DNA from: Arenibacter certesii DSM 19833
GTDB taxonomy: Bacteria > Bacteroidota > Bacteroidia > Flavobacteriales > Flavobacteriaceae
Length of the DNA: 64,000 nucleotides
Assembly: GCF_000429545.1 (NCBI RefSeq)
Contig: NZ_AUCB01000014.1
Location: 59,454-123,453 of the forward strand
Reading direction: 5' to 3'
Shown here: in pieces, positions 30,226-40,607 of the stretch
How positions within the stretch are numbered: the first letter of the stretch is position 1
Layout: each line of letters opens with the position of its first letter
Notes under the pieces: generated by a model
What the model saw: only the letters and a program-made list of their open reading frames with translations
Told to the model about the DNA's origin: nothing
Databases searched by the model: none
Program-made: the position numbers and the translations under genes

Positions 30226-31710
30226 ACCTTTTCTGTATTTTCTTTGTTTTTGTTAGGGTGTAATTCATCAAAGAAATTAGAAATAAACAGACCGAATATT
30301 TTGTTGATCGTGTCAGAGGATAATGGTCCAGACCTCGGTTGCTACGGTGTTAAAGAGGTAAGCACGCCAAACCTGGATAATTTGGCGCGGGAAGGGGTGT
30401 TATTCGAGCGAGCTTTTGTTCCTTATAGTGTATGTAGTCCTTCCAGAGCGGTCATTTTTACTGGATTATATCCGCATCAAAACGGACAGATAGGCTTGGC
30501 GACACACAAGTTCACAATGTACAATAACATTAAAACCATACCGAAATATTTGAATGAGGCGGGGTATTCCACGGGTATCATCGGTAAGCTTCATGTAAAC
30601 CCCGAAAAGGAATTTCCTTTTGATTTTAACGCAATTCCAGGGAGTAATTTCGGGAAGAAGGATCTTAAGAAATATGCAGAGGAAGCATCTAATTTCATTA
30701 AAGGTTCGGATAAGCCCTTCTTTCTAATGGTGAATTATCCCGATGCCCATTTCCCTTTGCAAAAACAAGTTGAAGGGATGCCCAAAAATCCTATGGATGG
30801 TGCCGATTTAGAGGGTTCATTGCCATTTGTAGGGGCTGATAGTGAACGCTTAAGGGAGTATACTGCTAATTATTATAACAGTATGAACAGACTGGATGAA
30901 TCTGTAGGGATGCTGCTGAAAGAGCTTCAGGATTCAGGGAAAGCAGATAACACCATAATCATCTATTTGGGTGATCATGGAGCTCAATTCTCACGAGGGA
31001 AATGTAGTAACTATGAGGCGGGGTTACGTATACCCCTGATCATTAAAGATCCTACCGTAAAGGGAAAGGGTGTTCGACAAAACGAATTGGTAAATTCGAT
31101 CGATCTGCTTCCTACCTTCTTGGATATAGCCAAAGTCCATTCCCCAAAAACTCTTCCAGGAAAGTCATTATTGCCTTTATTGGAAGGAGCTCATATGAAA
31201 AACTATAGGGAATATGTTTTCGCTGGGGGTAACGGCTCCACAAGTCTATTGTATTATCCGCGAAGAAGCGTTAGGGGTGATAGATATAAACTAATATTAA
31301 ACATGCTGCATGGAAAGGAAAATCCACATTATGCCTTTTATGAAACACATGTAAATGGTCATTTTGATGCTGGGACAGAAGAGGCGGAAATTAATAATGC
31401 ATCAACAGAGATAATTAATGCCTATAAAATATGGAAAAATCCACCAAAATATGAGTTGTACGATTTGCAAAACGACCCCTACGAATTCAATAACCTTTCA
31501 GAAGATATGGAGTATCAAGGTATTTTGGGCCGAATGATTGCTGCCTTGGAAACTTGGCAGGCCGAAACTAATGATCCCTTGGCCGATCCCATAAAATTCG
31601 CAAGATTTAATAAGGAAATTGATTCCATAAATAAACATTTTCCAAACCATTCTTATTCCAAGAATAAGGATTTTAAATGGGGTTATCCAGAATATTTCAT
31701 TCCAAATTGA
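30199..31710 (+). CDS. Sulfatase (S1 family) B, lipoprotein
   Basis: 503 residues from the start at 30199. That start gives a normal lipoprotein signal (MKISVIKLITFSVFSLFLLG then Cys). Starts at 30154 and 30115 are in frame but place a repeated segment in front. Motifs: NILLIVSEDNGPDLGCYG, SVCSPSRAVIFTG (formylglycine site) and YLGDHGAQFSRGKCSNYEAG. The SEDNGPD metal motif and YSVCSPSRA resemble N-sulfoglucosamine sulfohydrolase-like (heparan N-sulfatase-type) members, suggesting an amino-sugar sulfate; this is family-level reasoning. Last gene before the convergent mutarotase. Confidence 0.9.
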   Translation: MKISVIKLITFSVFSLFLLGCNSSKKLEINRPNILLIVSEDNGPDLGCYGVKEVSTPNLDNLAREGVLFERAFVPYSVCSPSRAVIFTGLYPHQNGQIGLATHKFTMYNNIKTIPKYLNEAGYSTGIIGKLHVNPEKEFPFDFNAIPGSNFGKKDLKKYAEEASNFIKGSDKPFFLMVNYPDAHFPLQKQVEGMPKNPMDGADLEGSLPFVGADSERLREYTANYYNSMNRLDESVGMLLKELQDSGKADNTIIIYLGDHGAQFSRGKCSNYEAGLRIPLIIKDPTVKGKGVRQNELVNSIDLLPTFLDIAKVHSPKTLPGKSLLPLLEGAHMKNYREYVFAGGNGSTSLLYYPRRSVRGDRYKLILNMLHGKENPHYAFYETHVNGHFDAGTEEAEINNASTEIINAYKIWKNPPKYELYDLQNDPYEFNNLSEDMEYQGILGRMIAALETWQAETNDPLADPIKFARFNKEIDSINKHFPNHSYSKNKDFKWGYPEYFIPN

Positions 31711-31872
31711 GATTAAAGTACCTGCTCCTTTAACAGTGTTGCTAGACCTTTTAAGCTTATCACACCTTCTTTAGCATTTTTTGCTGACGAAGGTGAAGGT
31801 CTGGAGGCTGTTATTTTTATAAAGCACTTTATTTTTAATGAAGGAGGAAGATTATAAGTGACAGTCCAATAA

Positions 31873-33048
31873 TTATATTTGAAGACTCTGATTTAAGGCT
31901 ATATTATTGATCGATATTTTTAAAATCCCGGCAGTTCTTACACCAGGGCTTATTTCTCCACCTGGGATAAAAATGGCATTATCCCAATACAATGCATTGG
32001 TTACAATTTGTGGGTTTTTAGGCAATGTTCCCAATTTAATCCAACTATCTTTTTCTGTATTATAAGACCACAAAATTCTTGAGAAGGTAGTGCTCCTTAA
32101 AAGTGAGATACTCTCATTTTCTAAGGTTTTTATTTTTTCTAGCAGAATTACTTTGTTACCATAATTGTTACTTTTTATCACTTCAATTTCTTGTTCCAAT
32201 TCTTGTTTCTGGGCCAGAGGTTGATTTTCACCACCTGCACCTCCAAAAATTATTATGTTGGTCTTCTCTATTGGTAATACAGGGGCTGCAGCGATAAACC
32301 CATCTGGAAATAAAGGTGTGTTATTATTGGGAACGTCTTTCATTTGTGTCCACTTTCGGTTTATTATGTCAAACTCATATACATCGGACAACATTTTTGT
32401 GTTTGGATACTGCTCACGGTTAAAATAGACGCCGCTCATGACATATAAATGAATATTGGCACCTTTGTATTGGCCTGTTACAATAGCTTGGTTTCTGCCT
32501 GGACCAGGAAATCCTACCAAGGATTCCCATTTTTGATTTTCCGGTGTTAAGTTGAGATCTAAGGTAAAAATATGACTAGTAGCTTCTCCTCCTAAAGAGG
32601 TTTGCCCCCCAACTACATAAACTACATCATTTATTACGCAAGCGGACATATTACACAAGGGGATAGGGAGAAAGGGCATTTTCTTTAAACATACCTGCTT
32701 TGTAGACTTGTCCCATTGCAAAAGAAACACGCTATTGACTACATTCTTCCCGTTTTCCCCACCTATGCATAGGACACCTAATTTTGTTGTAACAGATGCT
32801 CCGTAGGCTAGCGGTTCAGGCAATTGTAGGATTAAATCAGCAGCCCATTTGTAGGTCACATCCCCTTTCGGCTTCTTGAGAACAAATATGGAGTTGTACC
32901 ATTTTTTTTTTCCGCCCTCCCAAAGCTCTTTATTAGGGAAATTTGCTCCTCCTGCCACTAGCATGACACCATTGTGGATTCCAGTATAGCAGCCGTTAAG
33001 GCCTTTTTCAACGGGAATATTTGCTACTATATCGGCTATCATTGGCAA
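31873..33048 (-). CDS. nanM: NanM-like mutarotase (cyclically permuted kelch)
   Basis: A 391-residue six-bladed kelch protein of the N-acetylneuraminate epimerase type. It converts alpha-Neu5Ac released by sialidases to the beta form used downstream. Repeats are visible as VMLVAGGANFPN, YVVGGQTSLGG and IIIFGGAGGENQ. No clear signal peptide, so it may act in the cytoplasm or its start is misread. It follows the mutarotase-symporter fusion by 67 bp on the same strand. Having both a free and a fused mutarotase is unusual. Confidence 0.85.
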   Translation of the reverse strand: MPMIADIVANIPVEKGLNGCYTGIHNGVMLVAGGANFPNKELWEGGKKKWYNSIFVLKKPKGDVTYKWAADLILQLPEPLAYGASVTTKLGVLCIGGENGKNVVNSVFLLQWDKSTKQVCLKKMPFLPIPLCNMSACVINDVVYVVGGQTSLGGEATSHIFTLDLNLTPENQKWESLVGFPGPGRNQAIVTGQYKGANIHLYVMSGVYFNREQYPNTKMLSDVYEFDIINRKWTQMKDVPNNNTPLFPDGFIAAAPVLPIEKTNIIIFGGAGGENQPLAQKQELEQEIEVIKSNNYGNKVILLEKIKTLENESISLLRSTTFSRILWSYNTEKDSWIKLGTLPKNPQIVTNALYWDNAIFIPGGEISPGVRTAGILKISINNIALNQSLQI

Positions 33049-33115
33049 TTGTTTTTTCCGGTGGGATTTATTTGTAGTTTGATTTATTATCTTATGTCCT
33101 GATATAATTAGTAGA

Positions 33116-35722
33116 TTATTGCTTTTTGTCCTTAAAGATTAAACTGAATATATAACCGAAAATAAAACAGGAACCGACTCCTATCAGTGAGTACATCAGA
33201 AAATTTATAGGTGTATAAACACTAACATACCATAATAAAATAGCACTTAGCACTAAACCTATCATAGTTCCTGTAGAATTGGCACGCTTGGTAAGCATCC
33301 CCAATAAGAACATCCCTCCCAATCCTCCAGTAAACAATCCTAAAAACCTATAAAATTGGTCCCACAGGGATTTAATATTGGAGTTTGCCATCCATAAAGC
33401 CAACAAGACTCCGAATATCCCTATAAAAACTGTTGTTATTCTAGCGACCCTAAGAAGTTTTATATCCGGTATATTAGGGTTATAGCGTTTGTACAAATCG
33501 TTGCAAAAGGCTGTGGAAACTGAATTTAGACTGCTGCTGATACTGGACATTGCTGCAGAAAAGATCCCTGCAATCAATAATCCCGATACGCCCATTGGAA
33601 GTTCTTTTACAATGTACCATGGAAATAGAGAATCATTATTGGAAATGGCAGGAGAGAGTTTTTCAGGCATTTCGGAGTAAAAAATAAACAATAATGTTCC
33701 TATCCCGAAAAAAATGATTGTGGCCGGTAGCGTAAGAATGGCATTGGTGTAAAGTGTCTTTTGGGAGTCCTTTACATTACTGCTGGTCAAAAATCGTTGC
33801 ACCACTGTTTGATCGGTTCCTTGGGTGACCATTGCAGAGGCCAAACCTCCTAAAAAGACTACCCAAAACGTGGATTCCGTAAAATTAAAGTCGAAATTTA
33901 TTATATTGAACTTTTCCTTTTCAGAAGCATAGGTTATTATTTCGCTGATAGAAGAATCCGTATGCATAAGAATCCAGACTATTGCGACTATACTTCCGCC
34001 CATTAGTACAATAACTTGCAGCACATCCGTCCATATTACTGCTTCGATACCACCAAAAGTAGTATATAGAACACATAATAGTCCCATTAATAAGATACAC
34101 GTTTCAACGGAGATGCCTGTAACTATCGAAATTGCCAATGAAGGCAACAAAAGCACAATTCCTATTCTTCCTAATTGAAAAATTATAAAAGAAATACTGC
34201 CAAATGCCCGGGCTAAATAATTGAATCTTTTCTCTAAATATTCGTATGCAGTTGAAATATGTAATTGATTAAAAAATGGTATAAAAATAAATGCTATAAG
34301 TGGGGTAATTGCAATAGCGGCTATATTTAGCATAAAGAAGGACCAGTCCGTTGTGAAAGATTTCGCCGGTATGGCCATAAAAGTTATTGCACTCAATAGG
34401 GTTCCAAAGACACTTAATCCGGATGCCCACCATGGAATTCTACCGCCACCTGAAAAATAATCATCCGTTGACTTCTGTTTTCGCGCGAAAAATACGCCTA
34501 TGAATAGGGAAATCAACAGGTATAGAATTAACACAACATAATTAAGGAAACCAAAAACATGGGTCGCCTCTGCGTCTTGAAATTTAAATACGTTTGGAGT
34601 TCTGATTCCGGGGGAAACTTCACCTGAAACGAGTAAAAAACTGTCCTCAAGCTTAATGCCTAATGTGGTGACAGGTAATTTAATGTCCAAGGAATCAAAT
34701 ACAAACCATTTACTAGTCATCGCGTTATAAGCAAGGACCTCACTACTGAAACCTGGGTGATTTAAGAGTATTTCATTTTTTATTTCGGTTAAATGTTGTG
34801 CGATACTATCATTTTTTGCCATCTTAATTTCTATAGCCAGCGATTCCAATTGCTTGAACAATACCTCATCTGATCCGCCGTATACAAGAATATGCATTGA
34901 TCCAGATGGCTCTGCCGAGGCACCCATGATTACTTTCTTGGAGCCATTAAGCATTATTTCGCCTTCATTTTTCCATTCTTGCTTTGCTAGGTCGTAGGAA
35001 AGAAAATTGGTAAAATGGGTTGAAACCTGATCTTTTTTCTGATTTCTTCCCCCAATGACGAAAATACTTTTGGATTTAGAGGTTTCTTGGACCGCCATGG
35101 AATGTACGGCGCGTGGTTCTCCTGGGAAGTCGTTTAGTTTTTCCCAATGATCTTTATTCTCTAAGTGTATTCGATAAAAGGAATTAGAGCTAGACTTTTC
35201 GTTCATTCCCCCAGCAACATAAACAAATCCTTCGGCCAATACTGCATTAGTGTAGGCCAAAGGTTCGGGCAAATTTGGAAAGTGTTCCAATTCAATTTCT
35301 TTCTTTGATGGATTAAAAGAAATAAGTATAACTTGGTCACTCACTAGCTCCTTATTATTACCTCCAATGAGCAATACACCCTTTGTGGTGGAAACTGAGG
35401 CGCCATATGCCAGGGGTCTGGGCAGGGTTTTCTGAGAGAGGGTCCATTTTCCATTCTCTAACCAATATATAGAATCGTACCATTCTTTTTGCCCGCCTTT
35501 CCATGGCATTCCGTTAGGAAAGTTTGCCCCGCCTGCTGCTATCACAATATTATTCTGTACACCTCCCATCATACCAGCGTATCCCAAGGAAACTTCTGAA
35601 TTACCCATAGAGGGTAGGTCCGACTCATAGGAAACTTTGATGTTGTTGGAGTTCTGTGAGAACATGAAAGGGTAAAAGAGCAGAAAGGCTACTAAGGAGA
35701 GTATGAATTTATAAATTTTCAT
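33116..35722 (-). CDS. Mutarotase-sodium/solute symporter fusion (sialic-acid transporter)
   Basis: 868 residues. A signal peptide (about 1-22) leads into a periplasmic kelch/NanM-like domain to about residue 385 (VIAAGGANFPNGMPW, YVAGGMNEKS, FVIGGRNQKKD). A complete SSS-type symporter with some 13 helices follows (KSTDDYFSGGGRIPWW is a hallmark of the family). The layout implies that anomer conversion and sodium-driven uptake of sialic acid are joined in one inner-membrane protein. Such fusions are known in Bacteroidota and usually annotated as mutarotase/symporter; substrate is inferred. A palindrome lies about 50 bp upstream (35771-35785). Confidence 0.88.
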   Translation of the reverse strand: MKIYKFILSLVAFLLFYPFMFSQNSNNIKVSYESDLPSMGNSEVSLGYAGMMGGVQNNIVIAAGGANFPNGMPWKGGQKEWYDSIYWLENGKWTLSQKTLPRPLAYGASVSTTKGVLLIGGNNKELVSDQVILISFNPSKKEIELEHFPNLPEPLAYTNAVLAEGFVYVAGGMNEKSSSNSFYRIHLENKDHWEKLNDFPGEPRAVHSMAVQETSKSKSIFVIGGRNQKKDQVSTHFTNFLSYDLAKQEWKNEGEIMLNGSKKVIMGASAEPSGSMHILVYGGSDEVLFKQLESLAIEIKMAKNDSIAQHLTEIKNEILLNHPGFSSEVLAYNAMTSKWFVFDSLDIKLPVTTLGIKLEDSFLLVSGEVSPGIRTPNVFKFQDAEATHVFGFLNYVVLILYLLISLFIGVFFARKQKSTDDYFSGGGRIPWWASGLSVFGTLLSAITFMAIPAKSFTTDWSFFMLNIAAIAITPLIAFIFIPFFNQLHISTAYEYLEKRFNYLARAFGSISFIIFQLGRIGIVLLLPSLAISIVTGISVETCILLMGLLCVLYTTFGGIEAVIWTDVLQVIVLMGGSIVAIVWILMHTDSSISEIITYASEKEKFNIINFDFNFTESTFWVVFLGGLASAMVTQGTDQTVVQRFLTSSNVKDSQKTLYTNAILTLPATIIFFGIGTLLFIFYSEMPEKLSPAISNNDSLFPWYIVKELPMGVSGLLIAGIFSAAMSSISSSLNSVSTAFCNDLYKRYNPNIPDIKLLRVARITTVFIGIFGVLLALWMANSNIKSLWDQFYRFLGLFTGGLGGMFLLGMLTKRANSTGTMIGLVLSAILLWYVSVYTPINFLMYSLIGVGSCFIFGYIFSLIFKDKKQ

Positions 35723-35770
35723 ATATAATATTTAATGATATTTTTTACTTACAAGACTATAGTTTAAATG

Positions 35771-35785
35771 TTATGTAAGACATAT
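35771..35785. promoter_or_regulatory. NanR-like operator of symporter-nanM operon
   Basis: TTATGTAAGACATAT matches the palindrome with one mismatch. No good -7 element lies 2 bp from it on the minus strand, so the promoter layout differs from the other sites. Confidence 0.5.
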
Positions 35786-35874
35786 GTATTTTTATTTTGA
35801 ACTGTTCATAGCCAACCCAGTAAAGTTAGTATGGTTTTTGAACTTTATTGCAACCATTGGAAAATTCATAAGCA

Positions 35875-37044
35875 CTATTTTATATTATGAATACGCTCAA
35901 TTTGCTCCAAACTTTTCCAACATTGATACATCGCCCTAGGTACGTGAAAACATCCCTTCCATTTACCGCCTTTAAGGCTGTTCAATGGTTTTCCTTGTCT
36001 ATTTAGATATCCAAACCACTCTCCATTCTCAGGGTCGGAGAAATTGCTCCAAGCATATTCGTGTACCTTTTGGAACCATTGCCACGTTTCTTCATTCTGG
36101 GTATGTTCGTAGGCTTTTGACAGTGCAACTAAGGTTTCTAAATGTACCCACCATAACTTTTGGTCCCATTCCAGTTGTTGCATGGGTTTGTTCATGGCGT
36201 CCATAAAATAAAAAATGCCTCCATATTCTTTGTCCCAGCTGTATTCTAAAATATTAATGATAATCTGCGTTGCTTTTTTTATGAGAACATTATCATTATT
36301 TCTGACTCCTATATCGATCATAAACCACATGGCTTCAATTCCATGGCCGGGATTTAATAATCTTCCATTAAAGCTATCTTCAAGCTTACCGTCCGGTGTT
36401 ACAAATTCATATATAATACCAGAATCTTTTTGGCAAAACACCTCCATCACCTCATTTACACTAAAATTGATGGTTTTTTCCACTTCCTCTGCATCCAACA
36501 CATCTTCAAGTTCCAAAACTAAATTAGATAGTATCATGGGAAGGGCAAAGCCTTTTAGTGGGCGGGTATCTGTATTTTTCTCATAACCGCCCTTTGGGTT
36601 ATCCTTTTTTCTTAGAATATTGTAATACGTTTTTTTTGCTAGGGATTTTATTTCTTCATCTCCCGTGGCCGTTGCATATTGACTGAAAGCCATTGCAGCA
36701 AAACAGTCGGAAAAAATATTATAGGGTTGTACTAGAGGCTTACCTGACTTGGTAACGGCAAAATAGAAATTCCCGTCCTTGTCCATCCCATGATTTCTAA
36801 TAAAATCTATTCCCAATTTTGAGATTTCTAACCATTTACTGTTTTTTTCCACCTTGTTATAGAGCATGGAGTACGTCCAAGCTTGTCTGCCTTGTAACCA
36901 AATAAATTTATCCGTATCATAAATGCTACCTTTAAGGTCCAAGCAAGTAAAATAACCGCCATTTTCATTGTCTAGGGAATGCTTTTCCCAAAAAGGGAGT
37001 ATATCATTGAAAAGCGTATTTTTATAGATTTCCGAATATTTCAT
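35875..37044 (-). CDS. N-acylglucosamine 2-epimerase (AGE family), copy 1
   Basis: 389 residues, no signal peptide, cytoplasmic. Interconverts ManNAc (from NanA) and GlcNAc. Family residues visible: GRQAW near 52-56, PGHGIEAMW at 232-240 (His234), WWVHLETL near 298-305 (His301) and KGCFHVPRA near the C-terminus. It lies between the symporter operon and the FadR-type regulator, with its own operator 10 bp upstream of the ATG. A second copy is at 56775-57947. Confidence 0.9.
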   Translation of the reverse strand: MKYSEIYKNTLFNDILPFWEKHSLDNENGGYFTCLDLKGSIYDTDKFIWLQGRQAWTYSMLYNKVEKNSKWLEISKLGIDFIRNHGMDKDGNFYFAVTKSGKPLVQPYNIFSDCFAAMAFSQYATATGDEEIKSLAKKTYYNILRKKDNPKGGYEKNTDTRPLKGFALPMILSNLVLELEDVLDAEEVEKTINFSVNEVMEVFCQKDSGIIYEFVTPDGKLEDSFNGRLLNPGHGIEAMWFMIDIGVRNNDNVLIKKATQIIINILEYSWDKEYGGIFYFMDAMNKPMQQLEWDQKLWWVHLETLVALSKAYEHTQNEETWQWFQKVHEYAWSNFSDPENGEWFGYLNRQGKPLNSLKGGKWKGCFHVPRAMYQCWKSLEQIERIHNIK

Positions 37045-37054
37045 AATAAAAAAT

Positions 37055-37079
37055 ATATGTTATACATAATGCTAATTTA
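37055..37079 (-). promoter_or_regulatory. Promoter and operator of the epimerase gene
   Basis: Minus strand: TAAATTAG (37072-37079, one mismatch to TAnnTTTG), 2 bp, then TTATGTATAACATAT (37055-37069), 10 bp before the start codon. The -33 element is weak. Confidence 0.55.
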
Positions 37080-37215
37080 GAGGTTTTTTATTATATTAGT
37101 GAACATTTTTACGTAAAAATGATCTACTTTAAAATTCATTGTTAAATAACGGATAACAATATTACTTTTGTTGTTTGGTTAATTTAGTCCATAATTGAAT
37201 ATTTGCATTAAGCTT

Positions 37216-37932
37216 ATGAAAACACGCACAAAAATTGAGCCCATTGAAACATCGTCATTGGTAGATAAGGTAGAGGTCCGATTGCTGGAGTATATTAAAC
37301 AAAACAAGCTTAAAGCTGGAGATCCAATACCGAAAGAGCTTGATTTTGCACAATCCTTAGGGGTAAGTAGGACTGTGATTAGGGAAGCAATATTGAGATT
37401 AAGAACTTTTGGTATTATTGAATCTAAAAAGCATAGGGGAATGATTCTTACGAACCCTGATATTATGAACAATTTTCAGCGTATGTTAGATCCTACCCTT
37501 CTGGCGTCCGATACCCTCAAGAATTTATTTGAATTTCGCCTAATTATGGAAATGGGAATGGCCGACTTTCTTTTTGAACACAAAACGGCTAAAGATATGT
37601 TGGAATTGGAAGAAATTGTGGTATTGGAAGAAGAGACCCATTTCAATAAAGCGGTCTTCTCGTTGGACAAGGAAATTGCATTCCATGGTAAACTCTATGA
37701 AATGTCAAACAATGATACTTTAAAGAAATTTCAGGATCTTCTTCTTCCTGTTTTTGAATTTGTTTATATGAATCATTCGGACTTATTGTCAAAGGAATAT
37801 GAATATTCCAGTGGACAGTTTGTTACACATCGAATGTTGTTGGATAATTTAAAGGTGGGTACGCCAGAGACTTTCAGGACAGCTATGAGAAGACACCTTG
37901 AACCACATTTTGATAGAATATTTAGAAAATAA
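37216..37932 (+). CDS. FadR-type GntR regulator (candidate NanR)
   Basis: 239 residues. Winged helix at about 12-75 (LLEYIKQNKLKAGDPIPKEL, SLGVSRTVIREAILRLRTFG), then a helical FCD ligand domain. An upstream ATG at 37195 adds seven residues; 37216 is preferred because it matches the usual start of these proteins. FadR-type operators are short palindromes of the form TxGT-N(0-3)-ACxA, which fits the repeated TATGT-N3-ACATA sites in this window. It is divergent from the epimerase gene. Best candidate for the regulator that responds to a sialic-acid intermediate. Confidence 0.85.
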   Translation: MKTRTKIEPIETSSLVDKVEVRLLEYIKQNKLKAGDPIPKELDFAQSLGVSRTVIREAILRLRTFGIIESKKHRGMILTNPDIMNNFQRMLDPTLLASDTLKNLFEFRLIMEMGMADFLFEHKTAKDMLELEEIVVLEEETHFNKAVFSLDKEIAFHGKLYEMSNNDTLKKFQDLLLPVFEFVYMNHSDLLSKEYEYSSGQFVTHRMLLDNLKVGTPETFRTAMRRHLEPHFDRIFRK

Positions 37933-37941
37933 TTTAATTCT

Positions 37942-38667
37942 TTATACCGATTGAACTAACCAATCAATAATTTTGCGAATAATAATTTCTGCTCTCTGCT
38001 TCTTGTAATTTCTAGGGTCATCACCAAAAATTCCAAAAAGCACATTATCTGGGTCACGTCTATGGTCCCCTTTACTATTTCCGTTAGGATCATTTGAAGG
38101 GAAAATTTCTTTCGAAGGTAAATTTTGCAATTTCACTAACTCTGGATGTATTTCTGCTAAAACTGAAGTCTCAAAAATTGCACCATGGTCGGCTTCCATC
38201 TCTACGGTTGGACAATCGCTAATGGAGAATATGGACAAATCTAAAGATTTCCGAATAATTAGCCAGTCTTGTTTTAAGGTGTCTAATGCTTGTAATTGTT
38301 TTAAAGAAAAGTGGCCTGTAAAAATGACAACCTTTTGTACGCCGCTCGCTTCCAAACGGACCAAGGTAGTTTTTATTATTTTTAAGAATACGAGTTCTTC
38401 TTCTATAAGTATTGTATATGGGTGATGCCATATACTCCCGGACATGCCGTAATAGAAAGGAGGCATGACAAGTCCCCCGCTTTTATGTGCCACTTGTAAG
38501 CATATCCCATGAGAAGTTAAGCTATCTAGTCCAATAGGTAAATGTAATCCATGCCATTCAATAGCTCCCAATGGAATGAATACCAATGATTTTTGGTGTA
38601 TAGCCTTGTCAATTTCCAAGGGATTCAACCTTTCAATTTGTAAATGTTTTAGAGAATTGGTTGCCAT
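37942..38667 (-). CDS. Creatininase-family amidohydrolase, copy 1
   Basis: 241 residues with the family motifs FIPLGAIEWHGLHLPIGLDS (metal Glu/His/Asp) and VVIFTGHF. The family is metal dependent and opens cyclic amides such as creatinine, or acts in other amide cleavages; the substrate here is unknown. It is the third gene of an operon phyH-AKR-creatininase, 8 bp after the reductase. A distant paralogue is in the nanA operon (42720-43493), which suggests that cyclic or amide forms of the sugar are processed. That is inference. Confidence 0.8.
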   Translation of the reverse strand: MATNSLKHLQIERLNPLEIDKAIHQKSLVFIPLGAIEWHGLHLPIGLDSLTSHGICLQVAHKSGGLVMPPFYYGMSGSIWHHPYTILIEEELVFLKIIKTTLVRLEASGVQKVVIFTGHFSLKQLQALDTLKQDWLIIRKSLDLSIFSISDCPTVEMEADHGAIFETSVLAEIHPELVKLQNLPSKEIFPSNDPNGNSKGDHRRDPDNVLFGIFGDDPRNYKKQRAEIIIRKIIDWLVQSV

Positions 38668-38674
38668 ATATTTT

Positions 38675-39658
38675 TTAATTGTAAAATTCGTGTTTCCACC
38701 TATAAGGTCTTAACATTTCAACAAGTTCACTATCAAATTTTTTTCCGTCAGAAATGGCCAGATTAAGGTCCACCTCGCGTTTGTTGCGCATACCTGGAAT
38801 AACCACTGCCACTTCTTTTGGATATAAGGAATACCTTAAGGCCGCTTCGGCCAGTGTGGGGTAATATGGATTGCATAGTTTCTTTAAGTCTTCTACCCTT
38901 TGTAAAGTTTCCTTAAATCTATTGTCTCTATACATTAAACGTCGCTTGTCGTTTTTGTCCCATTCCATAATTGTATTATCAGTCCAAGTACCTGTCAATG
39001 CACCGGAATCCAATGGTACTCTTGTGATGATGGCTGTTCCTGTTTTTGAACTTTCAGGAAATAATAAGTCAGCGGGTTCTTGTTCAAACATATTGAACAA
39101 GACTTGTATGCTGTCTACTAATCCTTTTTTCGCCAATTCCAAACCCTGCTCAGGCCTAATATCGGCTAGTGATACCCCAATCTTATCTATTTTGCCTTCT
39201 TTTTTAAGGGTAGTTAGCGTATTGAGCCATTCAAGATTTGTAATTCCATCCTCAAACCATAGGTGAAGTTGTATCAAATCTAGCCGTTCTGTTCCTAACC
39301 TTTTTAAGCTTCCTTCTATAATTTCTCGGATATACCAACTTGGATAGCAATCTTTAATAGAAGGATTATTATCTAGGTTTAAGGATTTACTTTTATCCAT
39401 TATTGGGGTGATCTTGGTAGCCACATATATCTTCCCTGAACTCCATTTATCGAGTGCTTTTCCTATAACTTTTTCACTATGGCCATTTCCGTAGGCAAAG
39501 GCCGTGTCTACAAAATTCACCCCATTTTCAAAGGCATACAAAAGAGTCTCTATGGAATTTTTGTCGTCCACTTTTCCCCAGGTGCCTCCCAATTGCCAAC
39601 CACCGAAGCCTATTTCACTTACCTTCCAACCCGACCTTCCAAATGTTCTATACTCCAT
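38675..39658 (-). CDS. Aldo/keto reductase
   Basis: 327 residues. NAD(P)H-dependent carbonyl reductase or sugar dehydrogenase. Motifs: FGRSGWKVSEIGFGGWQLGG at the N-terminus, NFVDTAFAYGNGHSEKVIG (catalytic Asp/Tyr), LDLIQLHLW (His) and the C-terminal VVIPGMRN. The set matches the YajO/auxin-induced-like group. It is 30 bp downstream of the PhyH gene, so hydroxylation followed by oxidation or reduction of a sugar is likely. Confidence 0.9.
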   Translation of the reverse strand: MEYRTFGRSGWKVSEIGFGGWQLGGTWGKVDDKNSIETLLYAFENGVNFVDTAFAYGNGHSEKVIGKALDKWSSGKIYVATKITPIMDKSKSLNLDNNPSIKDCYPSWYIREIIEGSLKRLGTERLDLIQLHLWFEDGITNLEWLNTLTTLKKEGKIDKIGVSLADIRPEQGLELAKKGLVDSIQVLFNMFEQEPADLLFPESSKTGTAIITRVPLDSGALTGTWTDNTIMEWDKNDKRRLMYRDNRFKETLQRVEDLKKLCNPYYPTLAEAALRYSLYPKEVAVVIPGMRNKREVDLNLAISDGKKFDSELVEMLRPYRWKHEFYN

Positions 39659-39688
39659 ACGCTTATTAAAAATTAAACAAATTGACTT

Positions 39689-40471
39689 TTAAATTTTTTT
39701 ATCCTTGGCTAATTCTATTGCTAAATTCTTGGCATACTCTACATGAGCTGCTTTATTCTCTTGTGCTTTCTCAGCGTAGTAAATGAATCCCATGGCCTTT
39801 CTGGAACGTTCGCTTTGGTTGCCGTCGGCCCTATGGATAGTCAATGAATGATGGACAAGTAAATCGCCAGCCTGTGTTGGGAAAAAAACTTCATTTTCTA
39901 GGTCATTTGTGCAACCAAAATCCGTTATTCCCTGTGAAAATCCTAAGGTGCCCGTTCTGCCATGACTACGGATGCCATATCTATGAGACCCTTTTACATA
40001 TCTAACACAGCCGTTTTCCTGGTCTACCGGTTCCAATGCCATCCACATTGTAACAGCTTCATTTGGGGAGAGCATAAAATAATAGCCGTCTTGATGAGGA
40101 GGGGTAGGTTGTCCAATCTTTGCTGGCTTATTGAAATACTGTATATTTTTGCCCACAACATTGTCGTCCAAAAGGATGGATGCCAATTTTTGAAAGCGAC
40201 TGCCAAACATCATATCAAAAAAGAAAGGGTCATATGCAAACAGCTGCTGTAATTGCTTAAGGGTATCTTTATTAGTAATATCCTCATAATACACTTGCTT
40301 GGTGGGCATATCTTGGACCTTGGTAGCAATAAATTCTTGGATTTTTTTATTGACCATGTCAATTTCATCTTGCTGAAGGAATTTGGGGAATAGAATATAT
40401 CCGTCCCTTAAGAAATCTTGTCTTAGTTTGTTACAAAAGACTTTATCATTTAAATCATCCATACGTTTCAT
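39689..40471 (-). CDS. PhyH-family Fe(II)/2-oxoglutarate dioxygenase
   Basis: 260 residues. Likely hydroxylates or oxidatively removes a group from a small molecule using 2-oxoglutarate and iron. Iron ligands are readable as HQDG (His-x-Asp, near residue 122) and the distal His in VHHSLTIHRADGN with Arg following for 2-oxoglutarate. No signal peptide. First gene of an operon with an aldo/keto reductase and a creatininase-family protein, divergent from an AraC regulator. Confidence 0.88.
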   Translation of the reverse strand: MKRMDDLNDKVFCNKLRQDFLRDGYILFPKFLQQDEIDMVNKKIQEFIATKVQDMPTKQVYYEDITNKDTLKQLQQLFAYDPFFFDMMFGSRFQKLASILLDDNVVGKNIQYFNKPAKIGQPTPPHQDGYYFMLSPNEAVTMWMALEPVDQENGCVRYVKGSHRYGIRSHGRTGTLGFSQGITDFGCTNDLENEVFFPTQAGDLLVHHSLTIHRADGNQSERSRKAMGFIYYAEKAQENKAAHVEYAKNLAIELAKDKKI

Positions 40472-40607
40472 AAAGTTGTGATTAAAATTATACGTACAAA
40501 ATTGGGTAGATTAAGAGCATTATACTACAACAATATGATAGGATACTGCTACTATATTAACTTAAGTGGCGTGAGTATTAGTTTTTTTGTGTTATTTTTG
40601 TGGTACT

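Noticed and set aside
33085..33110. CTTATGTCCTGATATAA upstream of nanM as an operator
   Set aside because: The second half does not match ACATAA, and the gene is probably co-transcribed with the symporter.
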